This document shows, one piece after another, positions 16,401 through 24,993 of a stretch of 64,000 bases of DNA. The translations under genes were made by a program, and so were the position numbers. Each line of letters starts with the position of its first letter. Positions within the stretch are counted from its first letter, which is position 1. The notes under the pieces were generated by a model, which was not told where the DNA came from, made no database searches, and worked only from the letters and a program-made list of their open reading frames with translations. The stretch is from Candidatus Obscuribacterales bacterium (GTDB taxonomy: Bacteria; Cyanobacteriota; Vampirovibrionia; Obscuribacterales; Obscuribacteraceae). The stretch is taken from positions 1-64,000 of the forward strand of contig JAGVLS010000048.1 in the NCBI GenBank assembly GCA_020054205.1, given 5' to 3'.

Positions 16401-17498
16401 CAATACACTACTGCTGATTATGATTTGGCTCTGCACGTTTCAAATATTGCTAAAACAATTTTTGGAAATGATATTGCACCAAGCATTAAGCACGAGCGGC
16501 AATGGTATCAAGTATATTTGTCATCTACTCATCACTTAACTCATGGAAAACGTAACGCCGTAGCAAAATGGCTTGATCAACTGGGCATATTTAACTTACG
16601 TTCATACGAAAAATATGTACCCAAAGAAATCTTTGCGCAGCCCAATAATAAAATAGCTTGCTTTTTAAAACATTTATGGGCAACAGATGGAACTATTCAT
16701 ATATCAGAAAAACATCCAATTCCAACTATATATTATGCAAGCAGTAGCAAACGACTCGCTCAAGATATCCAATCACTCTTATTGCGACTAGAAATAAATG
16801 CCAACATAAGACGTAGTCCTCAAAATGGTAAAGGACGAGATCAATATCACGTTGTATTAAGTGGAAAGCCAGATGTTGAAGCATTCCTTACTACTATTGG
16901 CGTACAGGGTAATCGCAAGCAGCCCATGCTCAACAAGGTAATTGAACATCTTTCTACACGCATTCATAATACTAATAGAGATATTATTCCTTTGGATGCC
17001 TGGAAATCTCTGGTCGAACCAGCTCGTCGTGTTATTGGACTTAGTACGAGGGAAATGCAAAAATTACTTGGAACATCATATTGTGGCAGCACCCTCTATA
17101 AATCTGCTATGAGTAGACAAAGAGCATATAATGTTGCTCGAATAGTTGCATCCAACGAATTAGCCAATTTAGCCCAAAGTGACATTTATTGGGATGAAAT
17201 CGTCTCTATAGAACCTGATGGCGAGGAAGAAGTTTATGATCTTACAGTGGAAGGATTACATAATTTCGTAGCTAATAATATAACTGTCCACAATAGCATT
17301 GAACAAGACGCAGATATAGTCATGTTTATATACAGAGACGAATATTACAATCCAGAAAGTGATCGACGTGGAGAAGCAGAAATTATTGTTGCTAAACAAC
17401 GTAACGGTCCGACCGGCACTGTTGATTTGTTGTATCAATCTAGTATCACCCGCTTTTTAAACAAAGCTGCTCAAGGACAATACGGCTCCCAAGTTTAA
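13416..17498 (+). CDS. dnaB: Replicative DNA helicase DnaB with two in-frame inteins
   Basis: 1360-aa precursor. After removal of two inteins the exteins give 456 aa, normal for DnaB, the hexameric helicase at the replication fork. Extein 1 (residues 1-221) has the N-terminal domain (P-P-Q-S-V-E-A-E-Q-A-V-L-G) and runs to the Walker A lysine in A-A-R-P-S-M-G-K. Extein 2 (168 aa) resumes T-A-L-C-L-N-I-A, includes Walker B (L-I-I-I-D-Y-I-Q-L) and ends L-R-E-S-G. Extein 3 (67 aa) resumes S-I-E-Q-D-A-D. Both interruptions fall in ATP-binding motifs, so the helicase is inactive until both inteins splice. No clear Shine-Dalgarno precedes the ATG. Confidence 0.95.
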   Translation: MTADILLVEGPIERMPPQSVEAEQAVLGSLLVSTDAIAKVTGILEPDYFYRKAHQFIYAAILDLFDRNEPIDIVTVSQYLKDEGKLDSVGGRQYLTDLALSVATTANVEYYAHLVNEKALLRNLIKTGTEIVASCYEDSEADEILDKAEHLIFSIAQRRNMQQLIHIRDLVNESFARIEKRYENRDALAGVPSGFYDLDVLTSGFQRSDLIIVAARPSMGKCLAYNSEIVLSDGSISTIEEIYRAQSGSILTLENNYKLNWTKPSAFIDDGMKPVFKVTTRLGRTIETTCTHPFLTIFGWKKLEEIGIGEKIAIPRTIPVQGENIIRECEVKLLAYLIGDGSLTQKHKKVSFTNNNLEIQKDFELAVIAFGGTSISHVNSNNRANSFVVRGDARFITHNRQEFAKRLKKAIVYQFPSARQLALVAGLNPSSITMWTQGKCAPNGLASISRSSKNSISLWLNNIGLLGKDAHSKTIPAIVFTLVKSQLALFLNRLFATDGWATCFSSGQPQIGYATVSEKLARQIQHLLLRFSIIAKLRKRRVKYKGTHRHCWQIDITDIQSIETFIQEIGIFSKETAISKVKDAIAERRKQTNCDLLPMAIWEKLKVAKGNESWNSLAKRSNIKGYTNIHVGKRAPTRTKLLSLAKGLNNNQLVNLAQSDVYWDEIVSIEHLGLKQVYDLTIPETHNFVANDICVHNTALCLNIAQHVALEHKIPVAIFSLEMSKEQLVQRLLCSEAKIDANKMRTGFLQSSDWTNLATAMGRLGEAPIYIDDSGLINALEIRAKARRLKAEMKSLGLIIIDYIQLMQGRKQSDNRVQEVSEISRGLKTLAREIDVPVIALSQLSRAVEGRQNKRPMLSDLRESGCLTGETLVYLPETGTYERIDSLVGKTGFKVLALNTKTWLQELREVTNAFSTGIKTVFKLTTRLNRTIRATGNHKFLTLQGWHRLDELKPNMRIAVPRKLASTSIATMSEEEVALVGYLIGDGCTLARHSIQYTTADYDLALHVSNIAKTIFGNDIAPSIKHERQWYQVYLSSTHHLTHGKRNAVAKWLDQLGIFNLRSYEKYVPKEIFAQPNNKIACFLKHLWATDGTIHISEKHPIPTIYYASSSKRLAQDIQSLLLRLEINANIRRSPQNGKGRDQYHVVLSGKPDVEAFLTTIGVQGNRKQPMLNKVIEHLSTRIHNTNRDIIPLDAWKSLVEPARRVIGLSTREMQKLLGTSYCGSTLYKSAMSRQRAYNVARIVASNELANLAQSDIYWDEIVSIEPDGEEEVYDLTVEGLHNFVANNITVHNSIEQDADIVMFIYRDEYYNPESDRRGEAEIIVAKQRNGPTGTVDLLYQSSITRFLNKAAQGQYGSQV
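14079..15506 (+). mobile_element. DnaB intein 1 (Walker A site), with LAGLIDADG endonuclease
   Basis: 476 aa between G-K and T-A-L-C-L, the DnaB-a position. Cys1 begins C-L-A-Y-N-S-E. Block B T-C-T-H and terminal H-N followed by extein Thr are the class 1 splicing residues, all intact. Two LAGLIDADG-type motifs (L-A-Y-L-I-G-D-G-S and R-L-F-A-T-D-G-W) retain their acidic residues, so the homing endonuclease could be active. A helix-turn-helix-like insert (A-R-Q-L-A-L-V-A-G-L-N-P-S-S-I-T-M-W) lies between them. Confidence 0.93.
16011..17294 (+). mobile_element. DnaB intein 2 (RESG/SIEQ site), with LAGLIDADG endonuclease
   Basis: 428 aa between L-R-E-S-G and S-I-E-Q-D, the position of the Synechocystis DnaB intein (DnaB-b). 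It starts C-L-T-G-E-T-L and ends F-V-A-N-N-I-T-V-H-N before Ser. The block B motif is T-G-N-H. Endonuclease motifs V-G-Y-L-I-G-D-G-C and H-L-W-A-T-D-G-T are intact. Its last 43 residues (L-A-Q-S-D-I-Y-W-D-E-I-V-S-I-E onward) closely match those of intein 1, showing common origin. Confidence 0.93.
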
Positions 17499-17515
17499 TT
17501 TTAAAGAGGTGCTTT

Positions 17516-18037
17516 ATGCAAAAGATATGCTACTTCCTGTTTTTAGCAGTTTTTCTTTTTAATACATTGCCAGCAAGTTTTGCTAGCCCATCACAAATAC
17601 CAAATGAGCTTATTGATACACCCGCCTTTTTGCGTGATGTTAACAATGCTCAAAAACTTCGTTTAAAACATCGCATTAGCGAAGAACAATTTATTAACAT
17701 GATGCATAAACCAAATACCATTGTTTTAGACGCACGCAGCCCAGAGAGATTTAATCAGATGCATATAGCAGGAGCAAAACATTTGAATTTTGCTGATTTT
17801 ACAACTGACGCATTAAAAACAATCATTGCCGATAAAGACACTCGCATCCTTATATATTGCAATAACAATATAAAAAATGCAGAAATTGCCTTTCCATCAA
17901 AAGCACCAAGCGCCGCCTTGAATTTATCTACTTACACGTCATTATATTCATATGGTTATCGCAATATATTTGAATTAGGACCAGTAATTGATCCAACAAA
18001 TTCAAAACTATCATTTGAAGGAAGTTTAGCTAAGTAA
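17516..18037 (+). CDS. Exported rhodanese-domain protein
   Basis: 173 aa. Residues 1-23 are a signal peptide ending A-S-F-A-S. A single rhodanese-like domain follows (about 55-160) with V-L-D-A-R-S-P-E-R-F and the active-site strand I-L-I-Y-C-N-N-N, giving a candidate catalytic Cys115. Rhodaneses carry persulfide sulfur or act as sulfur/redox sensors; the periplasmic location suggests handling of small sulfur compounds or thiols. AGAGGTG lies five bases before the ATG and the gene starts 17 bp after dnaB, so co-transcription with dnaB is possible. Confidence 0.8.
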   Translation: MQKICYFLFLAVFLFNTLPASFASPSQIPNELIDTPAFLRDVNNAQKLRLKHRISEEQFINMMHKPNTIVLDARSPERFNQMHIAGAKHLNFADFTTDALKTIIADKDTRILIYCNNNIKNAEIAFPSKAPSAALNLSTYTSLYSYGYRNIFELGPVIDPTNSKLSFEGSLAK

Positions 18038-18046
18038 AAAAATTAG

Positions 18047-19546
18047 TTAATTCACTGGTGCCCAAAATATATCATGCATTGGATGTCCAACTGTAATTAG
18101 TTTTACTGGTTCATTAGGTTTACTAATATCTACAACTGCAATTACATCAGTTTGCTGACTAGTAACTAAAAGCCTATTTCCATCTGGCAAGAGACACAAC
18201 GGTCCGGGAAAATCTACATCCAATGGCAATTTTATTTCATTCGTTTTGAGCAAACTGTTTATATCATAAGTACTAATTGTATTATCACGAGCATTTACTA
18301 CAAATAAATGCTTATTGTCATTACTCAAGCAAAGCCCGGTTGGTGCTTGTCCACACTGAATAGTACCTACTATCATTCTTTTTGTTATATCGATAATTGA
18401 TATTGTATTGGACATACGATTACTTACATAAGCATGTTTACTATCTTTGCTAATTGTTATATCAGTAGGAATATTACCAACTTTAATTGAACATATAACT
18501 TTTTGATTATAAGTTGAAATTATAGTTACTTCTCCAGCTGTCACATCTAAGACAAGCAAAAAAATTCCATCGGGAGTAAGTGCAATACGCGAAGGACCAA
18601 TTGAGACTTTTGTTCTCATCAACATTTTTTGTGTTGCTAATTCAATGACAGCAATATCATTTAAGCCACTTTCAGAAACATATAATAGCTTGCCATTACC
18701 AAATGCTGCTACAGATTTGGGCGCACTGCGCATATTGGCATTATCACGTGATGGAGGCAAATCAATTTGCCCAATGAATTTTTTTGCAATTGGATCAAGC
18801 ATTAGTATGCGGTTTTTTGCTTGGTCTGCTATATAAAGCCTTCCTTCAGCAAAATCCATACCGCAAGGAGTTCCTTCCGTTGGAAATTCAACTATTTTAT
18901 TCAAACTTTTCCCATCTAATACAGATACAGTGCCAGAGACTATTGATGTAGCAAAAATTGTGCCATAGCCTTTGTAATGCTCTTTGTTTAATCCTATCTT
19001 TTTAATTCCAAAATCAGGCTTATCTATTGCCGCATCATCGACAATTGCCACTGGCAATTCCTTTGCTAAGGATTTTAAAGATTTAGGCATGACAAAGCCT
19101 TCAGGTACAATTAAATCAAATGGAAAAACCAAATTAAGCACACGTTTTTTGATTTTTTCTGGCATATTGGCGGGAAGCAATATTGTTCTTACATCCCCCT
19201 TTTTTATAGTTTTTATATGTGCCCAACTATTAGTGTAAAAAATAATATCTGGGTTATTGGCGCTCGGATAAAATTCATCGATTTCAATTTTATCTTTATC
19301 CTTTTCTTTTTTCGCCCCTGCCTGTTTTGCTGGCACTAATGGTAAATATAATAGACCGTCGTCAGTAGAAATAGCACCATCTATTCTCACACTGCCATTG
19401 TGAATCACATTTAGAACATTTTTACGCAAATCAGAAGGCAAACGAGTAGCAAAAGCACAAATATTCAGCAAGAACAAAATTAGCACCAAGAGCAAACTTG
19501 ATAACAATTGCCTGATAATAAACTGACCTCGTGTCTTATGCTTCAT
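18047..19546 (-). CDS. Exported YVTN-repeat beta-propeller protein
   Basis: 499 aa from the ATG at 19546. The frame continues to 19606, but the 19546 start places a basic n-region and a hydrophobic signal core ([15 protein letters not shown]) directly at the N-terminus and is more likely. The rest holds repeated propeller blades of the YVTN/NHL kind ([35 protein letters not shown]). Such proteins are surface or periplasmic binding scaffolds. The start overlaps the last 11 bases of dnaJ, so it is probably translated from the chaperone operon transcript. Its role there is unknown. Confidence 0.75.
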   Translation of the reverse strand: MKHKTRGQFIIRQLLSSLLLVLILFLLNICAFATRLPSDLRKNVLNVIHNGSVRIDGAISTDDGLLYLPLVPAKQAGAKKEKDKDKIEIDEFYPSANNPDIIFYTNSWAHIKTIKKGDVRTILLPANMPEKIKKRVLNLVFPFDLIVPEGFVMPKSLKSLAKELPVAIVDDAAIDKPDFGIKKIGLNKEHYKGYGTIFATSIVSGTVSVLDGKSLNKIVEFPTEGTPCGMDFAEGRLYIADQAKNRILMLDPIAKKFIGQIDLPPSRDNANMRSAPKSVAAFGNGKLLYVSESGLNDIAVIELATQKMLMRTKVSIGPSRIALTPDGIFLLVLDVTAGEVTIISTYNQKVICSIKVGNIPTDITISKDSKHAYVSNRMSNTISIIDITKRMIVGTIQCGQAPTGLCLSNDNKHLFVVNARDNTISTYDINSLLKTNEIKLPLDVDFPGPLCLLPDGNRLLVTSQQTDVIAVVDISKPNEPVKLITVGHPMHDIFWAPVN

Positions 19547-20732
19547 CCGTTGAATTTTTAGACTTAAATACCCCTGTAATTGCATCAAAAAGTGATGATT
19601 GTGCATCTGAAGAATTTGAGGGATTTTTTTGACTATTTAGATCTTTTTTGGATACATTTAGTTTTTCGCCACGCAGTTCAGCAATGCGTTTTAATAATTG
19701 TTTTTCTTCAGCAGATATTTTAGTTGGAGTTTCAACTACTACTTGAACAATTTGATCTCCACGCTTATCAGGATTGTTTAAGAATGGAACACCTTCTTCT
19801 TTCATGATTAATGTTACGCCTGATTGTATCCCAGCAGGTATTTTCAAAATCTTTTTACCGCCTACGGTATCGACAAGCAATTCTCCACCTAAAGCAGCCA
19901 TAGCAAAGCCAATTTGCTGCCTTATAAAAATTGTGCTTCCTTCTCTGACAAATTTAGCATGTTCTTTTACATGAATTACTACATATAAGTCGCCTGCTCT
20001 ACCGCCACTTTTTCCTTGATCGCCAGCCCCTGTTACTCTCAAGCGCACCCCTGTATCTACACCAGGAGGAATTTTAACTTCAATTGATTTTGGTTTTTTC
20101 AATAAACCGCCACCCTTACATTCTTCACAAGGGCGATCGATTTTTGTGCCTGCTCCATCACAAGTTGGACAAGGCATAACTTGAGTAAATTGTCCAAAGA
20201 AAGTAGAACTAGTTTGTCTTACTTGCCCTTGCCCGTGGCAGGTAGTACATTGCATTTGACGTGCTCCGGGAGCAGCACCGGTACTTTTACATTCGCTGCA
20301 GTGCACTAGATGTTTGATACTGAAAGTTTTTTCTACTCCAAAAACTGCTTCCAAAAAATTGATTTCAATATCATATTTTAAATCTGCACCATCTTGCACA
20401 CCACCACGTCTTTTTGTTCGCGTGCGCATCGCACCGCCAAAGAAATATTCAAATATTTCAGATAAGTCTGAAAATGATCCCATATCAAAGCCTGAGTACA
20501 TGCTACCAGCGCCTTTCAGCCCTTCAGCACCATAGCGATCGTAAACTGATCGTTTTTGTTCGTCTGATAACACTTCGTAGGCTTCAACTAATTCTTTAAA
20601 AGCCGATTCATTTCCTGTGTCTTTATTATCTGGGTGCAATTGGGCAGCGCGAGCACGGAAATTTTTCTTAATTTTATCTTGAGAATCGCCTCGCGACACT
20701 CCAAGAATTTCATAGTAATCACGACTTGCCAT
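19536..20732 (-). CDS. dnaJ: Chaperone protein DnaJ (Hsp40)
   Basis: 398 aa from the ATG at 20732; a TTG three codons upstream is less likely. The J domain begins R-D-Y-Y-E-I-L-G-V and has the H-P-D tripeptide that stimulates DnaK ATPase. A short Gly/Phe region with [10 protein letters not shown] follows. The zinc-finger domain has four C-x-x-C-x-G-x-G repeats ([32 protein letters not shown]), all complete. The C-terminal substrate domain follows, with a polar tail. It lies 66 bp after dnaK in a grpE-dnaK-dnaJ operon. Confidence 0.96.
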   Translation of the reverse strand: MASRDYYEILGVSRGDSQDKIKKNFRARAAQLHPDNKDTGNESAFKELVEAYEVLSDEQKRSVYDRYGAEGLKGAGSMYSGFDMGSFSDLSEIFEYFFGGAMRTRTKRRGGVQDGADLKYDIEINFLEAVFGVEKTFSIKHLVHCSECKSTGAAPGARQMQCTTCHGQGQVRQTSSTFFGQFTQVMPCPTCDGAGTKIDRPCEECKGGGLLKKPKSIEVKIPPGVDTGVRLRVTGAGDQGKSGGRAGDLYVVIHVKEHAKFVREGSTIFIRQQIGFAMAALGGELLVDTVGGKKILKIPAGIQSGVTLIMKEEGVPFLNNPDKRGDQIVQVVVETPTKISAEEKQLLKRIAELRGEKLNVSKKDLNSQKNPSNSSDAQSSLFDAITGVFKSKNSTDEA

Positions 20733-20798
20733 AGTAACCAATTGAGATACCTATTTTTATTTGTTGATTTAAATTTGAGTTAAGCCGCAAGACATGAA

Positions 20799-22607
20799 TT
20801 ATGTTTCAGCATGAATACTGTCAGCAGTTTCTGAATGCTCACTCTTTTCAGCATGTCCACCAGTATATATCGCTTTACCCAAATCAAGCAAGGCTACATC
20901 TAGTCCAGCTACTAAACTCTTTAACTCAGGGGATGTCTCATCCGTTTTTCCTATTAATTCACGGAGGGACTCAAGCGCTATTTTTACATGTTCAACATAT
21001 TTAGGATCTATAGCATCAAATCCTGAATATTTGCTCAATGCCCGCTCTGCCTCTAGAATCAACGTTTCTGCCTTTATTTTTGCATTAATCATTTCTTTTT
21101 GTTCACGATCTTGCTTGGCATATTCGTCAGCTTCACGTTCCATTTGCTCGACTTCTTCACGGCTAAGTCCGGAGGCACGTTTGATTGTGATAGATTGTTT
21201 AATACCAGAACCAGCATCCTTGCCAGTCACATGCACAATACCATCGGCATCAATGTCAAAAGTGACTTCAATTTTAGGAACTCCACGGGGTACACGTGGT
21301 ATGCCTTCCAAGAAAAATCTTGCTAAAGACTTATTGTATTTCGCTAATTCTCTTTCACCTTGCAAAACGTGTACTTCTACTGTTGTCTGTCCATCTTCCG
21401 TTGTGGTAAATGGCATAGTGCGGCTGGTTGGAATAGTAGTATTGCGTTCAATGACTTTTGTAAATATTCCACCAGCGGTTTCAATACCTAAAGATAAAGG
21501 CGTTACATCCAATAAAAGTACTTCTTGTACTTCACCAGCTAGAATAGATCCATGTATGGCAGCACCCAATGCTACTGCTTCATCTGGATTAATAGATTTA
21601 ACAGGATCTTTTTGGAAAAAACGCTTGATTGCGTCTTGCACTGCCGGTATGCGAGTCGAGCCACCTACCAAAACAACATGATCAATTTGTTCTGGAGATA
21701 AGCTTGCATCTTTTAATGCTTCTTGCACTGGACCCATAGTTGCTTCAACCAAATGAGTAGTTAATTCATTAAACTTAGATCGACTTATACTTGTTTCTAT
21801 ATGTTTTGGTCCGCCAGCGTCTGCTGTCAAAAATGGCAAATGTATTTCGCTCACCATTGCTTGAGAAAGTTCAATTTTTGTTTTTTCCATTGCTTCTTTC
21901 AAGCGTTGGATAGCCATCAAATCATTAGACAAATCTATGCCTTGCTCTTTTAAGAATTCTGCTTTCAACCAGTCTATTAATATTTGGTCAAAATCATCTC
22001 CACCTAATCTATTGTTACCAGAGGTAGCTTTCACTTCAAAAACACCTTCAGCTATGGAAAGAATGCTAACGTCAAAAGTACCACCACCCAAGTCATAAAC
22101 CAAAATAGTAGATTCTTCGTTGCCTTTATCTAACCCATAAGCTAAAGCAGAAGCTGTTGGCTCATTGATAATTCTTAAAACTTCCAATCCAGCAATTTGT
22201 CCTGCGTCCCTGGTGGCTTGACGCTGAGCATCGTTAAAATATGCTGGACAAGTAACTACAGCTTTAGTTACTTCTTCACCCAAATAGGCTTCTGCATCAG
22301 CCTTGAGTTTTTGCAGAATCATGGCCGATATTTGCTCTGGGCTATAAGAAATATTGTCTATAGTAACGCGATAATTACTACCCATTTCTCGCTTAATAGA
22401 TTGTATTGTCCTGCTGGGATTAGTAACGGCTTGTCTTTTAGCCAGATGCCCAACTATACGATCACCCGAGCGACTAAATCCAACAACAGAAGGTGTTGTG
22501 CGTGCACCCTCTGCACTGATTATTACTTGGGGCTTGCCACCTTCCATAACGGAAACACAAGAATATGTGGTCCCTAAATCAATTCCGATTACTTTCTCGC
22601 TTGCCAT
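20799..22607 (-). CDS. dnaK: Chaperone protein DnaK (Hsp70)
   Basis: 602 aa, slightly shorter than the 630-640 of many DnaKs. The nucleotide-binding domain starts [12 protein letters not shown] and has the phosphate-2 motif [10 protein letters not shown] and adenosine motif [10 protein letters not shown]. The interdomain linker [12 protein letters not shown] and the substrate-binding domain follow. The lid is short and ends in a His/Glu-rich tail ([10 protein letters not shown]) instead of the classic E-E-V-D-like end. AAAAGAGA precedes the ATG. It folds proteins with DnaJ and the exchange factor GrpE, encoded on either side. Confidence 0.97.
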   Translation of the reverse strand: MASEKVIGIDLGTTYSCVSVMEGGKPQVIISAEGARTTPSVVGFSRSGDRIVGHLAKRQAVTNPSRTIQSIKREMGSNYRVTIDNISYSPEQISAMILQKLKADAEAYLGEEVTKAVVTCPAYFNDAQRQATRDAGQIAGLEVLRIINEPTASALAYGLDKGNEESTILVYDLGGGTFDVSILSIAEGVFEVKATSGNNRLGGDDFDQILIDWLKAEFLKEQGIDLSNDLMAIQRLKEAMEKTKIELSQAMVSEIHLPFLTADAGGPKHIETSISRSKFNELTTHLVEATMGPVQEALKDASLSPEQIDHVVLVGGSTRIPAVQDAIKRFFQKDPVKSINPDEAVALGAAIHGSILAGEVQEVLLLDVTPLSLGIETAGGIFTKVIERNTTIPTSRTMPFTTTEDGQTTVEVHVLQGERELAKYNKSLARFFLEGIPRVPRGVPKIEVTFDIDADGIVHVTGKDAGSGIKQSITIKRASGLSREEVEQMEREADEYAKQDREQKEMINAKIKAETLILEAERALSKYSGFDAIDPKYVEHVKIALESLRELIGKTDETSPELKSLVAGLDVALLDLGKAIYTGGHAEKSEHSETADSIHAET

Positions 22608-22647
22608 TGTAAATCTCTTTTCAAAAAATATTTCTGCCTAGGCTACC

Positions 22648-23625
22648 TTATTTTTCATCTGGACTATCTAATTCATACACTTTTACTGCTTCCTCATCAT
22701 CTTCTTCGCTTTTTGGTTTTTTCTTAGAGTGACTTTTTTTTGCTTTGCTTGCTTTGGGCTCACTATCTTCAGTATCTTCATCAATTGTTTCTGTATCTTG
22801 ATGTTCACCATCTTCCATAACTAATTCAATATTATCTACATCTTTGTCTTCGTCAGCATCCTGGTCGTCATTACTTGAACCATTATTGGATGCTACATTT
22901 ACTAAAGCTGGTCGAACAACTTTGTCGTTGAGTATATAGCCACCACGCAATTCTTGAACAATAGCTCCATCAGGATGCTCATTTGTTTCAATTTGCTGAA
23001 CTGGCTCATGGAATTTAGGATCAAAAATTTGTCCTTCAGTAACTAAGCGTTTAACGCCTACTTGCTCTAGACAAGATACTATACGATTGGCTACTAATTT
23101 GAAGCTCTCCAATAATTTATTACTAGGTGTATCTGTACTTAAAACAGACAATGCTCTATCCAAATCATCTAGAGCTGGTAATAACGTCTCTACTGTTTTT
23201 CTAGCTCCATGCGATGTAAGCTCTTCTCTTTCACGATCTATGCGTCGGCGATAGTTTTCAAAATCAGCTGCCATTCTTTTATAAAGGGATTCTGCTTCAA
23301 TAACTTTCTGTTCTGCTTCCCTTAGCCTTGCTTGCAAATCACCCATTTCTCGGCTGAGATTTGCACTTTCTGTTGAATTTCTACTGGTTGATGACCAATT
23401 TTCATTAGCATCTTCATTTTTATTATCTTCGTTTTCATCAGAATCAGACTCAGAATCTGATTCTGAATCCGATCCGGCATACATAGCACGGAAAAAGGCT
23501 TTAGCAGCATCCATCCTTGATGGACCTTTTTCTTGTGCTGGCGCCTCGGTATTTGCAGGCTCATTTTGGCTAGTTGTTATATCTTCAAAGAGATCTTGAT
23601 TCTCTTCTTTTTTTTCCTTAGCCAT
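22648..23625 (-). CDS. grpE: Nucleotide exchange factor GrpE with acidic N- and C-terminal extensions
   Basis: 325 aa, against about 180-220 for typical GrpE. The conserved core lies at about 95-245: a long coiled coil (L-Q-A-R-L-R-E-A-E-Q-K-V-I-E-A-E), F-E-N-Y-R-R-R-I-D-R-E-R-E, L-L-P-A-L-D-D-L-D-R-A, and the beta domain ending L-R-G-G-Y-I-L-N-D-K-V-V-R-P-A-L-V. Before it is an S-D-S-E repeat tract. After it come about 75 residues of mixed acidic and lysine-rich low complexity. GrpE releases ADP from DnaK. The tails are not part of that activity and their role is unknown. First gene of the chaperone operon. I found no CIRCE element upstream. Confidence 0.93.
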   Translation of the reverse strand: MAKEKKEENQDLFEDITTSQNEPANTEAPAQEKGPSRMDAAKAFFRAMYAGSDSESDSESDSDENEDNKNEDANENWSSTSRNSTESANLSREMGDLQARLREAEQKVIEAESLYKRMAADFENYRRRIDREREELTSHGARKTVETLLPALDDLDRALSVLSTDTPSNKLLESFKLVANRIVSCLEQVGVKRLVTEGQIFDPKFHEPVQQIETNEHPDGAIVQELRGGYILNDKVVRPALVNVASNNGSSNDDQDADEDKDVDNIELVMEDGEHQDTETIDEDTEDSEPKASKAKKSHSKKKPKSEEDDEEAVKVYELDSPDEK

Positions 23626-23914
23626 TCTTGTTTGATTCCTTTACCTCTAAGTCATCATTCCTAATTGATAACATCTTTCCTCTTACCAACTGTTGAGCAA
23701 ACGCTTTATTTTGGCAATATTTCATTAAAATTACCCATTAAAAGCTAGTTTTATGAGTACATCTACAATTATGCCATTTATTAGAAGCATAATTGTCACT
23801 TTATTTTACTAAGTATAGTTTTTTGGCAAGAATTACCTTTTTATCTCTTCATTAATTGGGCAAAGATTATGAAGGACGTACTCTTAGCTAAAATTTAGCA
23901 ATAATTATGCTTAA

Positions 23915-24991
23915 ATGCTAAAGGCAAAGAAAAACTTAAGACATATGTATTACAGCCAAAAATCTAAATTAGTTATTTATGCTCAAAACGGCTTAGGACA
24001 GGGGCATACAAAAACAGCCGAAGGAGTTTTACGTTATGGTAAAAACCCAATTGTGGCTGTTATTGATAAAAGTAGTGTTGGTAAAACTGTTAAAGAAGTA
24101 ACTGGTATTGAAATTGATGTCCCAATCATTGCTTCAGTTGAAGAATCATTAAAATTTGCCCCTGATGCTATGTTGCTAGGAGGGGCTTGGGCAGGTGGAC
24201 AAATACCCTCTGACTGGCGTTTAGATATTATTCATGCTGTTAAATCTGGCTTGGACATTATCAATGGGCTACATGATTTTTTAGCTAATGACAAAGAAAT
24301 TGCCCAACTTGCCCTTAACAACAATGTGAAATTATTAGACGTTAGACGTCCACCCAATATATTTAAAGTGGCTCTGGGCAAAGTTCTTGATTTGCCATGC
24401 TATACAGTTGCCACTGTTGGTTCAGACGCTTCAGTTGGCAAGATGACTACAAGCCTTGAGCTTTTGAAAAGTGCCAATAAAAAAAATTATAAAAGCAAGT
24501 TTATAGCAACTGGACAAACTGGGATCATGATTGAAGGCGATGGCATAGCAATCGATCGCGTAATTAGTGATTTTGCCGCTGGTGCTGTAGAACATTTAAT
24601 AGTAGAAAATTCACAACATCAATTTGTATTTGTAGAAGGACAAGGCTCACTTATTCATCCTGGTTATTCAGGAGTTACTTTATCAATTTTGCATGGCGCT
24701 TGCCCAAATGCTCTCATACTGTGTCATAAAGCAAATAAAACCAAACTTAGTGATGGTGATTTTACTATTCCTAAATTATCACACTTAGTTGATTTATATC
24801 AAAATATGGCTCAATACATGAGACCAGCAAAAGTGGTTGGTATAGCATTAAATACTCGCAGTCTTTCTGAAGCATCTGCACAAGAACAAATCAAAACAAT
24901 TGAAGCAGAAACTAAATTACCAACAGATGATCCAGTAAGATATGGCGGCGACAAATTATTTGCTGCTATTCTTCACAATAAGGAGAAATAA
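23915..24991 (+). CDS. DUF1611 family protein, DgcN-like (probable D-glutamate N-acetyltransferase)
   Basis: 358 aa. N-terminal Rossmann-like part (V-A-V-I-D-K-S-S-V-G-K-T; M-L-L-G-G-A-W-A-G-G) and a C-terminal P-loop-type domain with V-G-S-D-A-S-V-G-K-M-T-T at about 168-179, then V-F-V-E-G-Q-G-S-L-I-H-P-G. This is the DUF1611 layout. Members paired with an enolase-type epimerase have been described as DgcN, which acetylates D-glutamate before racemisation by DgcA; the next gene here is such an epimerase, two bases away. Function is therefore inferred from family plus context. The ATG at 23915 lacks a Shine-Dalgarno, and one at 23945 is an alternative. The start region lies in an inverted repeat (TTTAGCA-N15-TGCTAAA). 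Confidence 0.72.
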   Translation: MLKAKKNLRHMYYSQKSKLVIYAQNGLGQGHTKTAEGVLRYGKNPIVAVIDKSSVGKTVKEVTGIEIDVPIIASVEESLKFAPDAMLLGGAWAGGQIPSDWRLDIIHAVKSGLDIINGLHDFLANDKEIAQLALNNNVKLLDVRRPPNIFKVALGKVLDLPCYTVATVGSDASVGKMTTSLELLKSANKKNYKSKFIATGQTGIMIEGDGIAIDRVISDFAAGAVEHLIVENSQHQFVFVEGQGSLIHPGYSGVTLSILHGACPNALILCHKANKTKLSDGDFTIPKLSHLVDLYQNMAQYMRPAKVVGIALNTRSLSEASAQEQIKTIEAETKLPTDDPVRYGGDKLFAAILHNKEK

Positions 24992-24993
24992 AT

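Noticed and set aside
21031..21681. 216-codon plus-strand frame inside dnaK
   Set aside because: It lies fully antisense to dnaK, with no ribosome-binding site and shadow composition.
23626..23914. Possible CIRCE/HrcA element upstream of grpE
   Set aside because: No TTAGCACTC-N9-GAGTGCTAA match. The nearest inverted repeat, TTTAGCA-N15-TGCTAAA at 23894-23922, has the wrong spacing and overlaps the opposite gene's start.
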